The position numbers were made by a program, and so were the translations under genes. Source: a gamma proteobacterium symbiont of Ctena orbiculata (lineage in GTDB: Bacteria > Pseudomonadota > Gammaproteobacteria > Chromatiales > Chromatiaceae). From it: a stretch of 64,000 nucleotides of DNA. The notes below the pieces were generated by a model. The model made no database searches, was not told where the DNA came from, and was given only the letters and a program-made list of their open reading frames with translations. Positions 8,195 through 16,743 of the stretch are shown here, piece after piece (position 1 is the first letter of the stretch; the number at the start of each line of letters is the position of its first letter). Location of the stretch: the NCBI GenBank assembly GCA_003058495.1, contig QBVC01000019.1:157651-221650 (forward strand), in the 5' to 3' direction.

Positions 8195-9489
8195 CCCTAT
8201 TCTGGATGATTATTGTCGGGTTCACGTTCCTGGCCATGGCCTTTGTCGCACTGCCGCTGATGCGCAAGCAGGTCAAAAACAGCATCACCTCCGATGAACT
8301 CAACCTGGCCGTTTTCAAGCAGCAACTCGCCGAGCTCGACAACGATCTGGAATCCGGCATTCTCGACCAGGCCCGCTATGAAGCGGCGCGCAGGGATCTT
8401 GAAAAAGAGCTGCTGACGGATATATCCGACAAACCGCAACAACCCGATAGCAAGGCCAGGGGCCAGCTCATGGCACTCACCGCACTGGCGATACCGGTGG
8501 CCGCCCTGGTGATCTATCAGCTGCTCGGCTCCCCGGAGATCATCCAGCGTCTGGCCGGCCAGCCCGCGACCCTGCCCGCCGCCTCCAGCCAGGCAGGGTC
8601 TCGAGCCCCCAATATGGAGAACATGCCGCCGATGGATGAGTTGGTGAAACGGCTTGCAGCGAAAATGGAGCAGCAGCCTGACAACCAGGAGGGGTGGATC
8701 ATGCTGGGGCGCAGCTACATGGCGCTGAACGACCGCTCGGCGGCGATTAATGCCTTCGAGCGTGCCATGGAGATCGGCGACGAAAATATCGGCCTCCTGC
8801 TGGCCTATGCCGAGGCCATCGCCTCCGGCAGCGGAAACGACTTTACCGGCCGCGCGGCGCCGATGGTCGAAAAGGCGTTCGAACTTGAACCGAACGATCC
8901 CAATGTCCTCTGGATCGCCGGCATACTCGCCTATCAGCGCACGCAGTACCAGGATGCCATAAACCGCTGGTCGACACTGCGGGGGATGTTGAAACCGCAG
9001 AGCGCGGAACTCGAATCGGTGAACAGCGCCCTGGACGACGCCCGAGCCCAGTTGGGACTGCCCCCGGAAGAGCCGGAACTGCCGAGCATCGCACAAGCCA
9101 AGGCACCGGCGCCGGTGGTTGAAAAGGTTGTCGAGAATAGGGGCAAGTCGCTGAGAGTCGAAATTTCGCTCTCACCGGATATGGAGCAGAAGGCAAAACC
9201 GGACGACCTGTTGTTCATCTATGCCAAGGCGATGAGCGGACCGCCCATGCCGCTGGCGGCGGTGCGGAAAAAGGTCAGCGACCTCCCCCTCGCTATCAAC
9301 CTGGATGACAGCATGGCGATGATGCCGCAGATGAGGCTCTCTCAACACGCCAAGGTATCGGTGGGCGCACGTATCTCCCTCTCGGGAAGCCCCACTGCCC
9401 AGAGCGGCGACCTCGAGGGCGAAACCAGTGCGGTCAGCCCGGGTCAGGCGGAAATCGTAAAGGTGGTGATCGATTCGGTTCACCCTTGA
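8191..9489 (+). CDS. ccmI: Cytochrome c maturation TPR protein CcmI (CycH)
   Basis: The ATG at 8191 overlapping the ccmH stop is preferred over a longer frame opening inside ccmH. The 432-residue product begins with a membrane helix (MTLFWMIIVGFTFLAMAFVA), then the typical CcmI cytoplasmic stretch (VFKQQLAELDNDLESGIL), a second helix near residues 90-110, TPR repeats (about 150-290) and a C-terminal beta-rich domain (SLRVEISLSPDM) as in CycH. It delivers apocytochromes to the lyase. It is the last gene of the ccm operon. Confidence 0.94.
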   Translation: MTLFWMIIVGFTFLAMAFVALPLMRKQVKNSITSDELNLAVFKQQLAELDNDLESGILDQARYEAARRDLEKELLTDISDKPQQPDSKARGQLMALTALAIPVAALVIYQLLGSPEIIQRLAGQPATLPAASSQAGSRAPNMENMPPMDELVKRLAAKMEQQPDNQEGWIMLGRSYMALNDRSAAINAFERAMEIGDENIGLLLAYAEAIASGSGNDFTGRAAPMVEKAFELEPNDPNVLWIAGILAYQRTQYQDAINRWSTLRGMLKPQSAELESVNSALDDARAQLGLPPEEPELPSIAQAKAPAPVVEKVVENRGKSLRVEISLSPDMEQKAKPDDLLFIYAKAMSGPPMPLAAVRKKVSDLPLAINLDDSMAMMPQMRLSQHAKVSVGARISLSGSPTAQSGDLEGETSAVSPGQAEIVKVVIDSVHP

Positions 9490-9740
9490 CCTGCCGCAGC
9501 AGGGCTTATCGACCCCGCCCATTCCCTCTTCATCGCGCCGGCCCGCATACGCTTGAGGCCCCTCCTGTTCCCGGTAAACTGCCGTTGATGCCGGTTTTCT
9601 CGGATTTACCTGTTCAAGCTCAACAACTCCTGCCATCTGGTTGATATACTGGCTTAACCAAAAGAAAACTAATATCCTTTTGCCGGTATCTTTCGTCAAA
9701 TCCTTGGAAAGACCCGCGTATTCCGCTGATAGGAGTCACT

Positions 9741-11777
9741 ATGGCCAGTTATTCGACCCACGACATTCGCAATATCGCCCTCGTTGGGCATGCAGGAGCT
9801 GGCAAGACCAGTCTGATCGAATCCCTGCTCCATCGGAGCGGCATGATTCACACTGCTGGCAGTGTCGAGAGAGGCGATACCGTCTGTGATTATGACGATA
9901 TGGAAAAAGAGGCGCAGCACTCCCTCGACGTCGCAATCGCCCACCTCGCCCATGAAGACAAGCAGGTGAACCTGATCGACACACCGGGATATGGCGACTT
10001 TCTCGGCCGGGGAATCAGTATTCTTCCGGCCGTGGAGACGGCGGCCGTCGTGGTCAACGCCTCCGCGGGTATAGAACCGGTCACCATCCGCATGATGGAA
10101 GCGGCAAAAAGAAGGAACCTATGCCGCTTTATCATCGTCAACAAGATCGATGCCGACGACGTCGATTATGGAGCACTGATGGAGAGCCTGCAGGAGAGCT
10201 TCGGCAAGGAGTGCCTGCCCATCAATCTACCCGCCGAGAACGGCCGGAGAGTCATCGATTGTTTCTTTCAGCCCGGCGGCGATCCAACCGACTTCTCATC
10301 GGTTTCCCAGGCCCACGACAATATGGTCGACCAGGTGGTCGAGGTTGACGAGGAGTTGATGGAGCTCTACCTCGAACAGGGAGAGGCGCTGGAACCGGAA
10401 CAACTCCACGATCCCTTTGAGAAGGCGCTGCGTGAGGGTCATCTGATACCTGTCTGTTTCACCTCCGTCGAAAACGGCGCCGGCATCGATGAAATGCTGG
10501 CCCTGTTTGCACGCCTGATGCCCGATCCCACCGAGGGGAATCCACCTCCATTCATGAAGGGCGAAGGGGCCGACATGCAACCGGTCGAGGTTACACCCGA
10601 CCCCGGCAGGCATGTCATTGGACATGTTTTCAAGGTCCTCAACGACCCCTTCCGGGGCAAATTGGGGATCTTTCGCGTACATCAGGGCACCCTGGAAACC
10701 AATGCCCAACTCTATATTGGCGATGCCCGCAAGCCGTTCAAGGTGAACCACCTGCTCAGGCTTCAGGGAAAGGAACAGGATGAGATGAGCCAGGCGGTAC
10801 CCGGTGATATCTGTGCCGTGGCAAGGATCGAAGATATCCATTTCGATGCCGTGCTCCATGACTCCCACGACGAGGACCATCACCATCTGCGTTCCATCGA
10901 ATGCCCGGTTCCGTTGTTCGGCCTTGCCATCAACACCACCAAGCGGGGTGATGAACAGAAACTGGGCGACGCCCTGCACAAGCTCGAAGATGAAGATCCC
11001 TGCTTCCACGTTGAGCACAATGTCAGTCTGAACGAGACCGTAATGCGCGGCCTCGGGGAGATGCACCTGGAAGTTTTGCTGCAGCAGATCAAGAAAAAGT
11101 ATGGCGTCGAAATTGAAACCCATCCACCCAGCATCGCCTATCGCGAGACCATCACACGCAAGGCCGAGGCAAACTATCGACACAAAAAGCAGACCGGTGG
11201 CGCCGGCCAGTTCGGTGAGGTGCATATTCGTATAGAGCCCCTTGCTCGGGGTGAGGGCTTTGAGTTCGTCAACAAGATCGTCGGCGGCGCGATTCCGGGT
11301 CAGTTCATCCCCGCTGTCGAGAAAGGGGTGAAGCAGGCCATGGATGAAGGCGCGATCGGTGGATTTGCGATGCAGGACCTTCGCGTGATTGTCTATGACG
11401 GCAAGTACCACGCGGTCGACTCCAAGGAGATTGCCTTTGTCACCGCCGGTAAGAAGGCCTTTCTAGAGGCAGTTGAAAAAGCCGGGCCGGTGATACTGGA
11501 ACCGATCGTGAATATCTCCATTACCACCCCTGACAATTTCATGGGCGACTTGACCGGCGATCTTGCGGGGCGACGCGGTCAGATCAGCGGAACTGAATCG
11601 GGGCACAACAACATGCTGGTGATAAAAGGCCAGGCGCCGCTTGCGGAACTGGAGGGATATGCCACCCAACTCAAGGCGATGACCGGCGGCGAAGGCAACT
11701 ATACAATCGAATTCAGTCACTATGAGGCGGTGCCCGCCAATGTGCAGCAGCAACTCAAAGCGGCTAAAGGGGAGTAG
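9741..11777 (+). CDS. Elongation factor G-like GTPase (EF-G paralogue)
   Basis: The 678-residue protein carries the EF-G domain order: GTPase domain (G1 GHAGAGKT at 16-23, G3 DTPGYGDF, G4 NKID), beta-barrel domain II, and C-terminal domains III-V with the family stretch GGAGQFGEVHIRIEP. It belongs to the divergent EF-G-like group. Canonical bacterial EF-G has AHIDAGKTT at G1 and sits in the str operon; here neither is true and the gene stands alone. The start has a good ribosome-binding site (AGGAG, 5 bases upstream). The specific role is uncertain. A strong terminator follows. Confidence 0.93.
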   Translation: MASYSTHDIRNIALVGHAGAGKTSLIESLLHRSGMIHTAGSVERGDTVCDYDDMEKEAQHSLDVAIAHLAHEDKQVNLIDTPGYGDFLGRGISILPAVETAAVVVNASAGIEPVTIRMMEAAKRRNLCRFIIVNKIDADDVDYGALMESLQESFGKECLPINLPAENGRRVIDCFFQPGGDPTDFSSVSQAHDNMVDQVVEVDEELMELYLEQGEALEPEQLHDPFEKALREGHLIPVCFTSVENGAGIDEMLALFARLMPDPTEGNPPPFMKGEGADMQPVEVTPDPGRHVIGHVFKVLNDPFRGKLGIFRVHQGTLETNAQLYIGDARKPFKVNHLLRLQGKEQDEMSQAVPGDICAVARIEDIHFDAVLHDSHDEDHHHLRSIECPVPLFGLAINTTKRGDEQKLGDALHKLEDEDPCFHVEHNVSLNETVMRGLGEMHLEVLLQQIKKKYGVEIETHPPSIAYRETITRKAEANYRHKKQTGGAGQFGEVHIRIEPLARGEGFEFVNKIVGGAIPGQFIPAVEKGVKQAMDEGAIGGFAMQDLRVIVYDGKYHAVDSKEIAFVTAGKKAFLEAVEKAGPVILEPIVNISITTPDNFMGDLTGDLAGRRGQISGTESGHNNMLVIKGQAPLAELEGYATQLKAMTGGEGNYTIEFSHYEAVPANVQQQLKAAKGE

Positions 11778-11868
11778 TCGCAACAGGATGACACCTGCTT
11801 GTCGCACGTTATAGGCAGTTATATGTACCCACTTATAGGTAGTCCCGTACAACCGACTGGGTAAGCTG

Positions 11869-11911
11869 AAACCGCTCTGTTTTTTCAGCGTTAGAACAGA
11901 GCGGTTTTTTT
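11869..11911 (+). terminator. Rho-independent terminator after the EF-G-like gene
   Basis: A 12-base-pair stem (AACCGCTCTGTT at 11870-11881 with AACAGAGCGGTT at 11895-11906) is followed by a run of T. It lies about 90 bases after the EF-G-like stop codon. Confidence 0.9.
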
Positions 11912-12082
11912 ATATTTCGATTCTTGATAAAAGCCTCGAAAGCGAAAGTAAAAAAAGCAAAAAAACCAATCAAGCATGCGGCGAAATGAGATTTCCTGTT
12001 TACAAAAAGTATCCAAAAACAGGGCATTTAGACGGTTTTTTTAAACAATGTATTTTACAAAATAATGAATCGCTAGAAATGC

Positions 12083-12096
12083 TTGATCTAGATCAA
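12083..12096. promoter_or_regulatory. Perfect FNR/Anr/Dnr binding site
   Basis: TTGAT-CTAG-ATCAA is an exact match to the FNR-family consensus and a full palindrome centred at 12089.5. A -10-like TTATAG at 12121-12126 lies about 32 bases from the centre, within about two bases of the spacing for a class II activated promoter (site at about -41.5). It should control the octaheme cytochrome gene at 12377, with a leader of roughly 245 bases. The base sequence is read directly; regulation is inferred. Confidence 0.8.
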
Positions 12097-12376
12097 GGCA
12101 GTCCCCTCCCCGAATCGTTGTTATAGGCCTGTGTAAGCATAAAACGAACAGGGTTTTACTGACTGGATAACTAAGTGAGACCATGCAGTCCCCATATCAA
12201 TAACAATCTGGGGTTGGGGGAAAAGTCGTAACCATCCTTTCTTTATAATTTGGCTTGCTCAATCAATTTGGGGGGACTCATCCGTTGCGCTTGTGCTGCG
12301 TCATTTCATTTTCGTACGAATCACCTGTGCCACCGATGAATCTCTTCCTTACTGTCAACCCATTAAGGAGGGAGCT

Positions 12377-13870
12377 ATGAAATGCTTCGGTAATGGTCGA
12401 TTCAGCGCAATATTGGGGAGTGTTGCAGCGGGAATCACGCTGCTGCTGCAAGTCTCGACGGTAGATGCTGCAAGACCGTCTGGCGAGATTGGTAAAGATT
12501 GGGGTAACCCGAAAGGCCACGAATGTGTCGAGTGTCACTGGATGGAAGATCCAGGTCTGACCATGGAGTGGAACAACAGCCAGCATGGACAGAGTGGCGT
12601 CAACTGCCTCGACTGTCACGAGGCCAAAGCGGAAGACAAGGATGGATTCGAACATGAGGGACAGCGCATCTCCATCATCGTGACGCCTAAGGACTGCTCC
12701 AAGTGTCACTCCGTTGAATTCGAAGAGATGGACGGCTCCCACCACTCCAAAGGCGGCCAGATCCTGGCATCCCTCGATAACCTGCTCGGTGAAGTGGTCG
12801 GTGGTCCGGCGGCGGTGAATGCCGGTTGCCGTCAGTGTCACGGTTCCAAGGTCGAAATCGGCGATGACGGCAAACCGCTGCCGACCACCTGGCCCAACAC
12901 CGGTATCGGCCGCCTCAATCCTGACGGTTCCGCCGGCTCCTGTACCGCCTGTCACGGTCGCCATCGTTTCTCCAAGGCCCAGGCCCGCACACCTGACACC
13001 TGCGGCAAGTGTCACGTCGGTCCCGACCATCCGCAGATCGAGGTCTACAACGAGTCCAAGCACGGCATCATCTATCGCGCCAAGGTCGATGAGATGAACA
13101 TGGAGTCGGACAAATGGGTCGCCGGTGTTGACTACTCTGCAGCTCCCACCTGTGCCACCTGCCACATGAGCGCCGGCGGTAAAGAGGGCAAGACCCATAA
13201 CGTGGGTGACCGTATCTCCTGGACCCTGCGTCCGCCGATCTCCCAGAAGATCAACCTGGTGCGTCTGGAAAACGGTCAGGAATTTGACGTTAAGGAGGGT
13301 AAGAAAATACCCAAGGTCGGCGACAAGGCCAAGGGCTCTACTGTTATCGAAGTGGTTACCTGGAAAGAGCGCCGCAAAAAGATGCAGGAGGTCTGCAAGG
13401 CCTGCCACAGCGACAGTGTCATCAACGGTCACTACAACCAGTTCGACAACGTGGTGGAGCTCTACAACGAGAAATTCGCCAAACCGATCGCAGCTGTGAT
13501 GGGTGAGTTGAAAAAGAACGGCTATATCACCAAGGCCCCGTTTGACGACAAGATCGAGTGGACCTGGTGGGAGATCTGGCATCACGAAGGTCGTCGTGCC
13601 CGTCACGGCGCCTCCATGAGTGGTCCCGACTATACCTGGTGGCATGGTATCTATGACGTTGCCAAGCATACCTACATGAAGTGGATACCTGAGCTGAAGG
13701 ATGTCTCAATGAAGAAAGACGGCAACGAGGACTTCGCCAACAAGATGCTGGACAAGTACTTCAAGCCGATCGACGGCCACACCTGGTACTTCGAGGGCAT
13801 GAGCAAAGAAGCCATCGAGAAGGTGCGCAAAGGGTTTGAAGAGCGTTACGGTAAAGGTGCGCTTAAGTAG
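12377..13870 (+). CDS. Octaheme c-type cytochrome of the hydroxylamine oxidoreductase (HAO) family
   Basis: The start is the ATG at 12377 after AAGGAGGGAG; an upstream extension has no such site. The 497-residue protein has a signal peptide ending near VDAA (residue 32) and exactly eight CxxCH motifs, at residues 50, 77, 107, 151, 189, 209, 259 and 340, then a long cysteine-free C-terminal part with WWEIWHHEGRRARHG and GPDYTWWHGIYDV. This is the layout of HAO-like octaheme cytochromes. In true HAO a tyrosine from the C-terminal part cross-links to the catalytic heme; Y419 and Y426 are candidates but cannot be settled by eye. Members without ammonia oxidation often work as nitrite or hydroxylamine reductases. 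An FNR site precedes it and a terminator follows. Confidence 0.9.
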   Translation: MKCFGNGRFSAILGSVAAGITLLLQVSTVDAARPSGEIGKDWGNPKGHECVECHWMEDPGLTMEWNNSQHGQSGVNCLDCHEAKAEDKDGFEHEGQRISIIVTPKDCSKCHSVEFEEMDGSHHSKGGQILASLDNLLGEVVGGPAAVNAGCRQCHGSKVEIGDDGKPLPTTWPNTGIGRLNPDGSAGSCTACHGRHRFSKAQARTPDTCGKCHVGPDHPQIEVYNESKHGIIYRAKVDEMNMESDKWVAGVDYSAAPTCATCHMSAGGKEGKTHNVGDRISWTLRPPISQKINLVRLENGQEFDVKEGKKIPKVGDKAKGSTVIEVVTWKERRKKMQEVCKACHSDSVINGHYNQFDNVVELYNEKFAKPIAAVMGELKKNGYITKAPFDDKIEWTWWEIWHHEGRRARHGASMSGPDYTWWHGIYDVAKHTYMKWIPELKDVSMKKDGNEDFANKMLDKYFKPIDGHTWYFEGMSKEAIEKVRKGFEERYGKGALK

Positions 13871-13888
13871 TTCCCTTTAACACCATGT

Positions 13889-13926
13889 ACCCCTTCAGGC
13901 TTAACCGCCTGAGGGGGTCTTTTTTT
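13889..13926 (+). terminator. Rho-independent terminator after the octaheme cytochrome gene
   Basis: A GC-rich stem (CCCCTTCAGGC at 13890-13900 with GCCTGAGGGGG at 13907-13917, one G-T pair) is followed by a run of seven T. It separates the octaheme gene from the TPR-fccAB genes, although read-through is possible. Confidence 0.88.
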
Positions 13927-13951
13927 CATCTTCCTGTAGCAGAGGTCATTC

Positions 13952-14398
13952 ATGGGGAGACTACTCATCTATCTGCTGACGATCTCACTCAGCCTGGGTG
14001 GACTCACGTCGGTAATGGCACAAGAGAGTGTCGAACAGTTGATCGCGGATGCACGGCGTTTATCCGAATCGGGCAACCTGCCTGAAGCACACGCTATACT
14101 GATTAAGGCGGTCGAGACAGATCCGCAGTCCTCATTCGCCCATACCCGGCTTGGGGGGGTGGAACTGTTGCAACGCAACTATCAGTCCGGCATCAAGCGT
14201 TTTCAACAGGCGATCATGCTGGACCGCACAAATGCGGATGCCTTCGTCGGCCTGGCTGTCGCCTACCTGCATCTGGGCCGCTACGCCCTGGCCAGGGAGG
14301 CACTGAAAGAAGCGGAGCAACTGGGTCCGTCGAAACAGCAAGATATCGATAAAGTACTGGCCTGGCTCGATCAAAGATCCGGAAAACAGGGACATTGA
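13952..14398 (+). CDS. Periplasmic tetratricopeptide repeat protein
   Basis: The 148-residue protein has a signal peptide (MGRLLIYLLTISLSLGGLTS, cleavage likely after VMA) and about three TPR units: SESGNLPEAHAILIKAVETD, LLQRNYQSGIKRFQQAIMLD and LHLGRYALAREALKEAEQLG. It probably serves as a periplasmic docking or assembly factor. It lies between the octaheme cytochrome and fccA, 26 bases before the latter, so it is likely co-transcribed with fccAB. The exact partner is unknown. Confidence 0.82.
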   Translation: MGRLLIYLLTISLSLGGLTSVMAQESVEQLIADARRLSESGNLPEAHAILIKAVETDPQSSFAHTRLGGVELLQRNYQSGIKRFQQAIMLDRTNADAFVGLAVAYLHLGRYALAREALKEAEQLGPSKQQDIDKVLAWLDQRSGKQGH

Positions 14399-14424
14399 GT
14401 CACGGTCCACCTGAGGAGATATTC

Positions 14425-15093
14425 ATGAAAATAAACAGAAAACTGTTAAAGACACTGATCGTCGGCGTGTTTTTTGGCTGGCTGGTGTCGAGCTGTACCA
14501 CCACCGACAGTGCAATGAAAAAAGAGGCCGCCGCGCCTGCCGCAAAAGCTGCGGCAGAGATGGCTCCCGCGAAGCCAAAAGGTGTCCGATCCCCCTCCAT
14601 GCTGGCCAATACCTGCGCCGGCTGCCATGGCACCGACGGTGCCAGTGCGGGTGATGCGATGCCCATCATCGGCGGCCTGGAGAAGGAGTATCTGCAGCTC
14701 GTGCTCGCCGAGTACAAGAGCGGCGAGCGTGATTCTACCATTATGGGTCGTATCGCCAAGGGCTACTCTGATAACGAACTGAAGGCGATCGCCTCCTATA
14801 TCGCCGACAAACCTTGGGTTTCCAGCACAGCCAAGGCTGACAAAAAGCTCGCGGCGATAGGCAAAAAGATCCATCAAGAGAAGTGCAAAACATGCCATGA
14901 GGATGGCGGCCGGGTTCAGGAGGACGATGCTCCCCGTCTGGCAGGACAGTGGCCGGACTTCACCATGATCTACCTGAAGGACTGCCACAAAAAAGGCCGA
15001 CGTTGTCAGCCGAGAAAAATGGGTAAACGAGTCTCCCAACTCTCAGAAAATGAGTTGCGGGCCATGGCTCACTACTATCTGAGCGAGAAATAA
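14425..15093 (+). CDS. fccA: Diheme cytochrome c, FccA-like subunit of flavocytochrome c sulfide dehydrogenase
   Basis: The ATG at 14425 follows GAGGAG; an in-frame TTG upstream is less likely. The 222-residue product has two CxxCH motifs (C64-AG-C67-H68 and C154-KT-C157-H158), each within a cytochrome c fold with a later methionine (TIMGRIAKGYS, RKMGKRVSQLS). FccA accepts electrons from the FAD subunit FccB. Unlike soluble FccA, the N-terminus ends in LVSSC with C24 in a lipobox-like position and is followed by an Ala/Lys/Pro-rich linker (about 32-52), suggesting a lipid-anchored form. fccB follows after 12 bases. Confidence 0.88.
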   Translation: MKINRKLLKTLIVGVFFGWLVSSCTTTDSAMKKEAAAPAAKAAAEMAPAKPKGVRSPSMLANTCAGCHGTDGASAGDAMPIIGGLEKEYLQLVLAEYKSGERDSTIMGRIAKGYSDNELKAIASYIADKPWVSSTAKADKKLAAIGKKIHQEKCKTCHEDGGRVQEDDAPRLAGQWPDFTMIYLKDCHKKGRRCQPRKMGKRVSQLSENELRAMAHYYLSEK

Positions 15094-15105
15094 GGGGGGA
15101 GCACA

Positions 15106-16392
15106 ATGGCTAAACTGACACGCAGAAATTTTATCAAGGCTGGCGGCGCCTGTGCGGCGCTTGGTGCCGCGACGGCATTCAGCCCTGCTTCATTCGCTAA
15201 AGGCGCCAAAGGCCGCGTGATTGTAATCGGCGGTGGTTATGGCGGTTCCATCGCGGCCAAGTATATTAAAAAGGCCGATCCCTCGATCGATGTCACATTG
15301 ATAGAGAAAAACACCCAGTATGTCTCCTGTCCGCTCAGTAATGAGGTTCTCGGAGGGGAGCGCGACATCGGCAGCATCACCTTCAACTACAAGGCCATGA
15401 GCCAGAACCACAAGGTCAAGGTGGTGCATGACGAGGTGGTGGAGATCGATGCGGCCAACCATAGCGTAAAGGTTGCCGGTGGAAATCAATATCAGTATGA
15501 CAAACTTGTTGTTTCACCGGGTATCGACTTCCGTTTCGAGAAGATCGAAGGCCATAGCGCCGCGGTGGCCGAGAAGATTCCCCACGCCTGGAAGGCGGGA
15601 CCCCAAACCACTCTTCTGCACAAGCAGTTGATGGCGATGAAGGACGGCGGTGTCTGCTATATCGCCGCCCCGCCCAACCCCTTCCGTTGTCCGCCGGGAC
15701 CCTATGAGCGTGCAGCGCAGATAGCCCACTACTTCAAGCGGCACAAGCCCAAATCGAAGGTCATCATTCTCGATGCCAAGGACAAGTTCTCCAAGCAGGG
15801 CCTCTTCATGCAGGGCTACAAGAAGTTCTACGGCGATACCATTGAGTGGGTCAGCGGCGCCAACGGCGGTATCATCGAAGCGATCGATGCGGACAACATG
15901 ACCCTGGTGGGTCAGGTAGACGAGTACAAGGGTGATGTCCTCAACGTTATCCCCGCACAGAAGGCGGGTAAGATCGCGCAAATGGCTGGCTTGACCGACG
16001 ATTCCGGCTGGTGTCCGGTCAATCAGGGCACCTTCGAATCTAAAATCCATAAGGATATCTATGTCATCGGCGACGCCAGCATTGCCGGCAAGATGCCCAA
16101 GTCGGGTTACGCCGCAAATTCACAGGGCAAGGTCTGCGCCGCTGCAATCGTTGCCACCCTGAACGGCGAGCCGCCGGGTGAACCATCCTACGTGAACACC
16201 TGCTACAGCATCATCTCTCCCGAATGGGGCATCTCGGTGGCCGCGGTCTATCAGCTGGTCGACGGCAAGATTGTGGGTGTTAAGGGTGCGGGCGGCCTCT
16301 CCCCCATGGATGCCTCTGCGGAGACGAGGGCCGTCGAAGTGCAATATGCGCGCAGCTGGTTCAAGAACATCACCTCTGACATGTTTACCTAA
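15106..16392 (+). CDS. fccB: Sulfide dehydrogenase (flavocytochrome c) flavoprotein subunit FccB
   Basis: FccB oxidises sulfide with FAD and passes electrons to FccA in the periplasm. The 428-residue protein has a Tat-type signal (RRNFIKAGG), a Rossmann motif (VIVIGGGYGG) and the three key cysteines. C75 in SCPLSNEVLGG corresponds to the covalent FAD attachment cysteine of Allochromatium FccB. C195 (PFRCPPGPY) and C366 (NTCYSIISPEW) match the redox disulfide pair by context and spacing. A SoxF-type role is the main alternative, but no sox genes are in the window. A terminator follows. Confidence 0.93.
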   Translation: MAKLTRRNFIKAGGACAALGAATAFSPASFAKGAKGRVIVIGGGYGGSIAAKYIKKADPSIDVTLIEKNTQYVSCPLSNEVLGGERDIGSITFNYKAMSQNHKVKVVHDEVVEIDAANHSVKVAGGNQYQYDKLVVSPGIDFRFEKIEGHSAAVAEKIPHAWKAGPQTTLLHKQLMAMKDGGVCYIAAPPNPFRCPPGPYERAAQIAHYFKRHKPKSKVIILDAKDKFSKQGLFMQGYKKFYGDTIEWVSGANGGIIEAIDADNMTLVGQVDEYKGDVLNVIPAQKAGKIAQMAGLTDDSGWCPVNQGTFESKIHKDIYVIGDASIAGKMPKSGYAANSQGKVCAAAIVATLNGEPPGEPSYVNTCYSIISPEWGISVAAVYQLVDGKIVGVKGAGGLSPMDASAETRAVEVQYARSWFKNITSDMFT

Positions 16393-16435
16393 CAAAAAAA
16401 GTCTCGGAAGAGTCACAATTAAAACAGGCAAGTTT

Positions 16436-16461
16436 AGCGCCGCTATGCGGCGCTTTTTTTT
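16436..16461 (+). terminator. Rho-independent terminator after fccB
   Basis: AGCGCCGC (16436-16443), the loop TAT and GCGGCGCT (16447-16454) form an 8-pair GC-rich stem followed by a run of T. It lies 44 bases after the fccB stop. Confidence 0.92.
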
Positions 16462-16518
16462 GCACTCTGCTGATTCGATAGGACAATAAACCGACAACAA
16501 CCAGTCGCAAATGTTTTT

Positions 16519-16737
16519 AGTCCGCAAATGAACGCGAATGAACGCAAATTTTGCACTAGCAAATGTTCAGTATAGAAAACCGGGAAAGGAATCTGTGGTG
16601 ATCACACAGCCCTCTCGCCTTGCCTGGCGGCACAATGCCGCTGGATATGGTGTGGGCTTGGATCCTATTGACAAAAATATTGCTCACTAGCTATAGCATT
16701 AATCCGTTTTGCGTTTATTAGCGTTCATTCGCGGACT
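16519..16737. repeat. Interspersed repeat with palindromic ends, copy 1
   Basis: The left end (16519-16553, AGTCCGCAAATGAACGCGAA...) and right end (16707-16737) are imperfect reverse complements of about 30 bases flanking about 150 bases with no ORF. The ends share the CCGCRAATGRACGC-type motif with copies at 23718-23928 and 25015-25156. It lies between the 3' ends of the convergent genes fccB and cfa. It resembles a non-autonomous, MITE-like element; no target duplication was verified. Confidence 0.7.
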
Positions 16738-16743
16738 GAATCC

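Noticed and set aside
10296..11411. 371-residue open frame antisense to the EF-G-like gene
   Set aside because: It lies wholly within a well-supported gene and shows no protein motif.
12278..13669. 463-residue open frame antisense to the octaheme cytochrome gene
   Set aside because: It mirrors a GC-rich gene with strong codon bias, has no ribosome-binding site or motif, and the sense frame holds eight heme sites.
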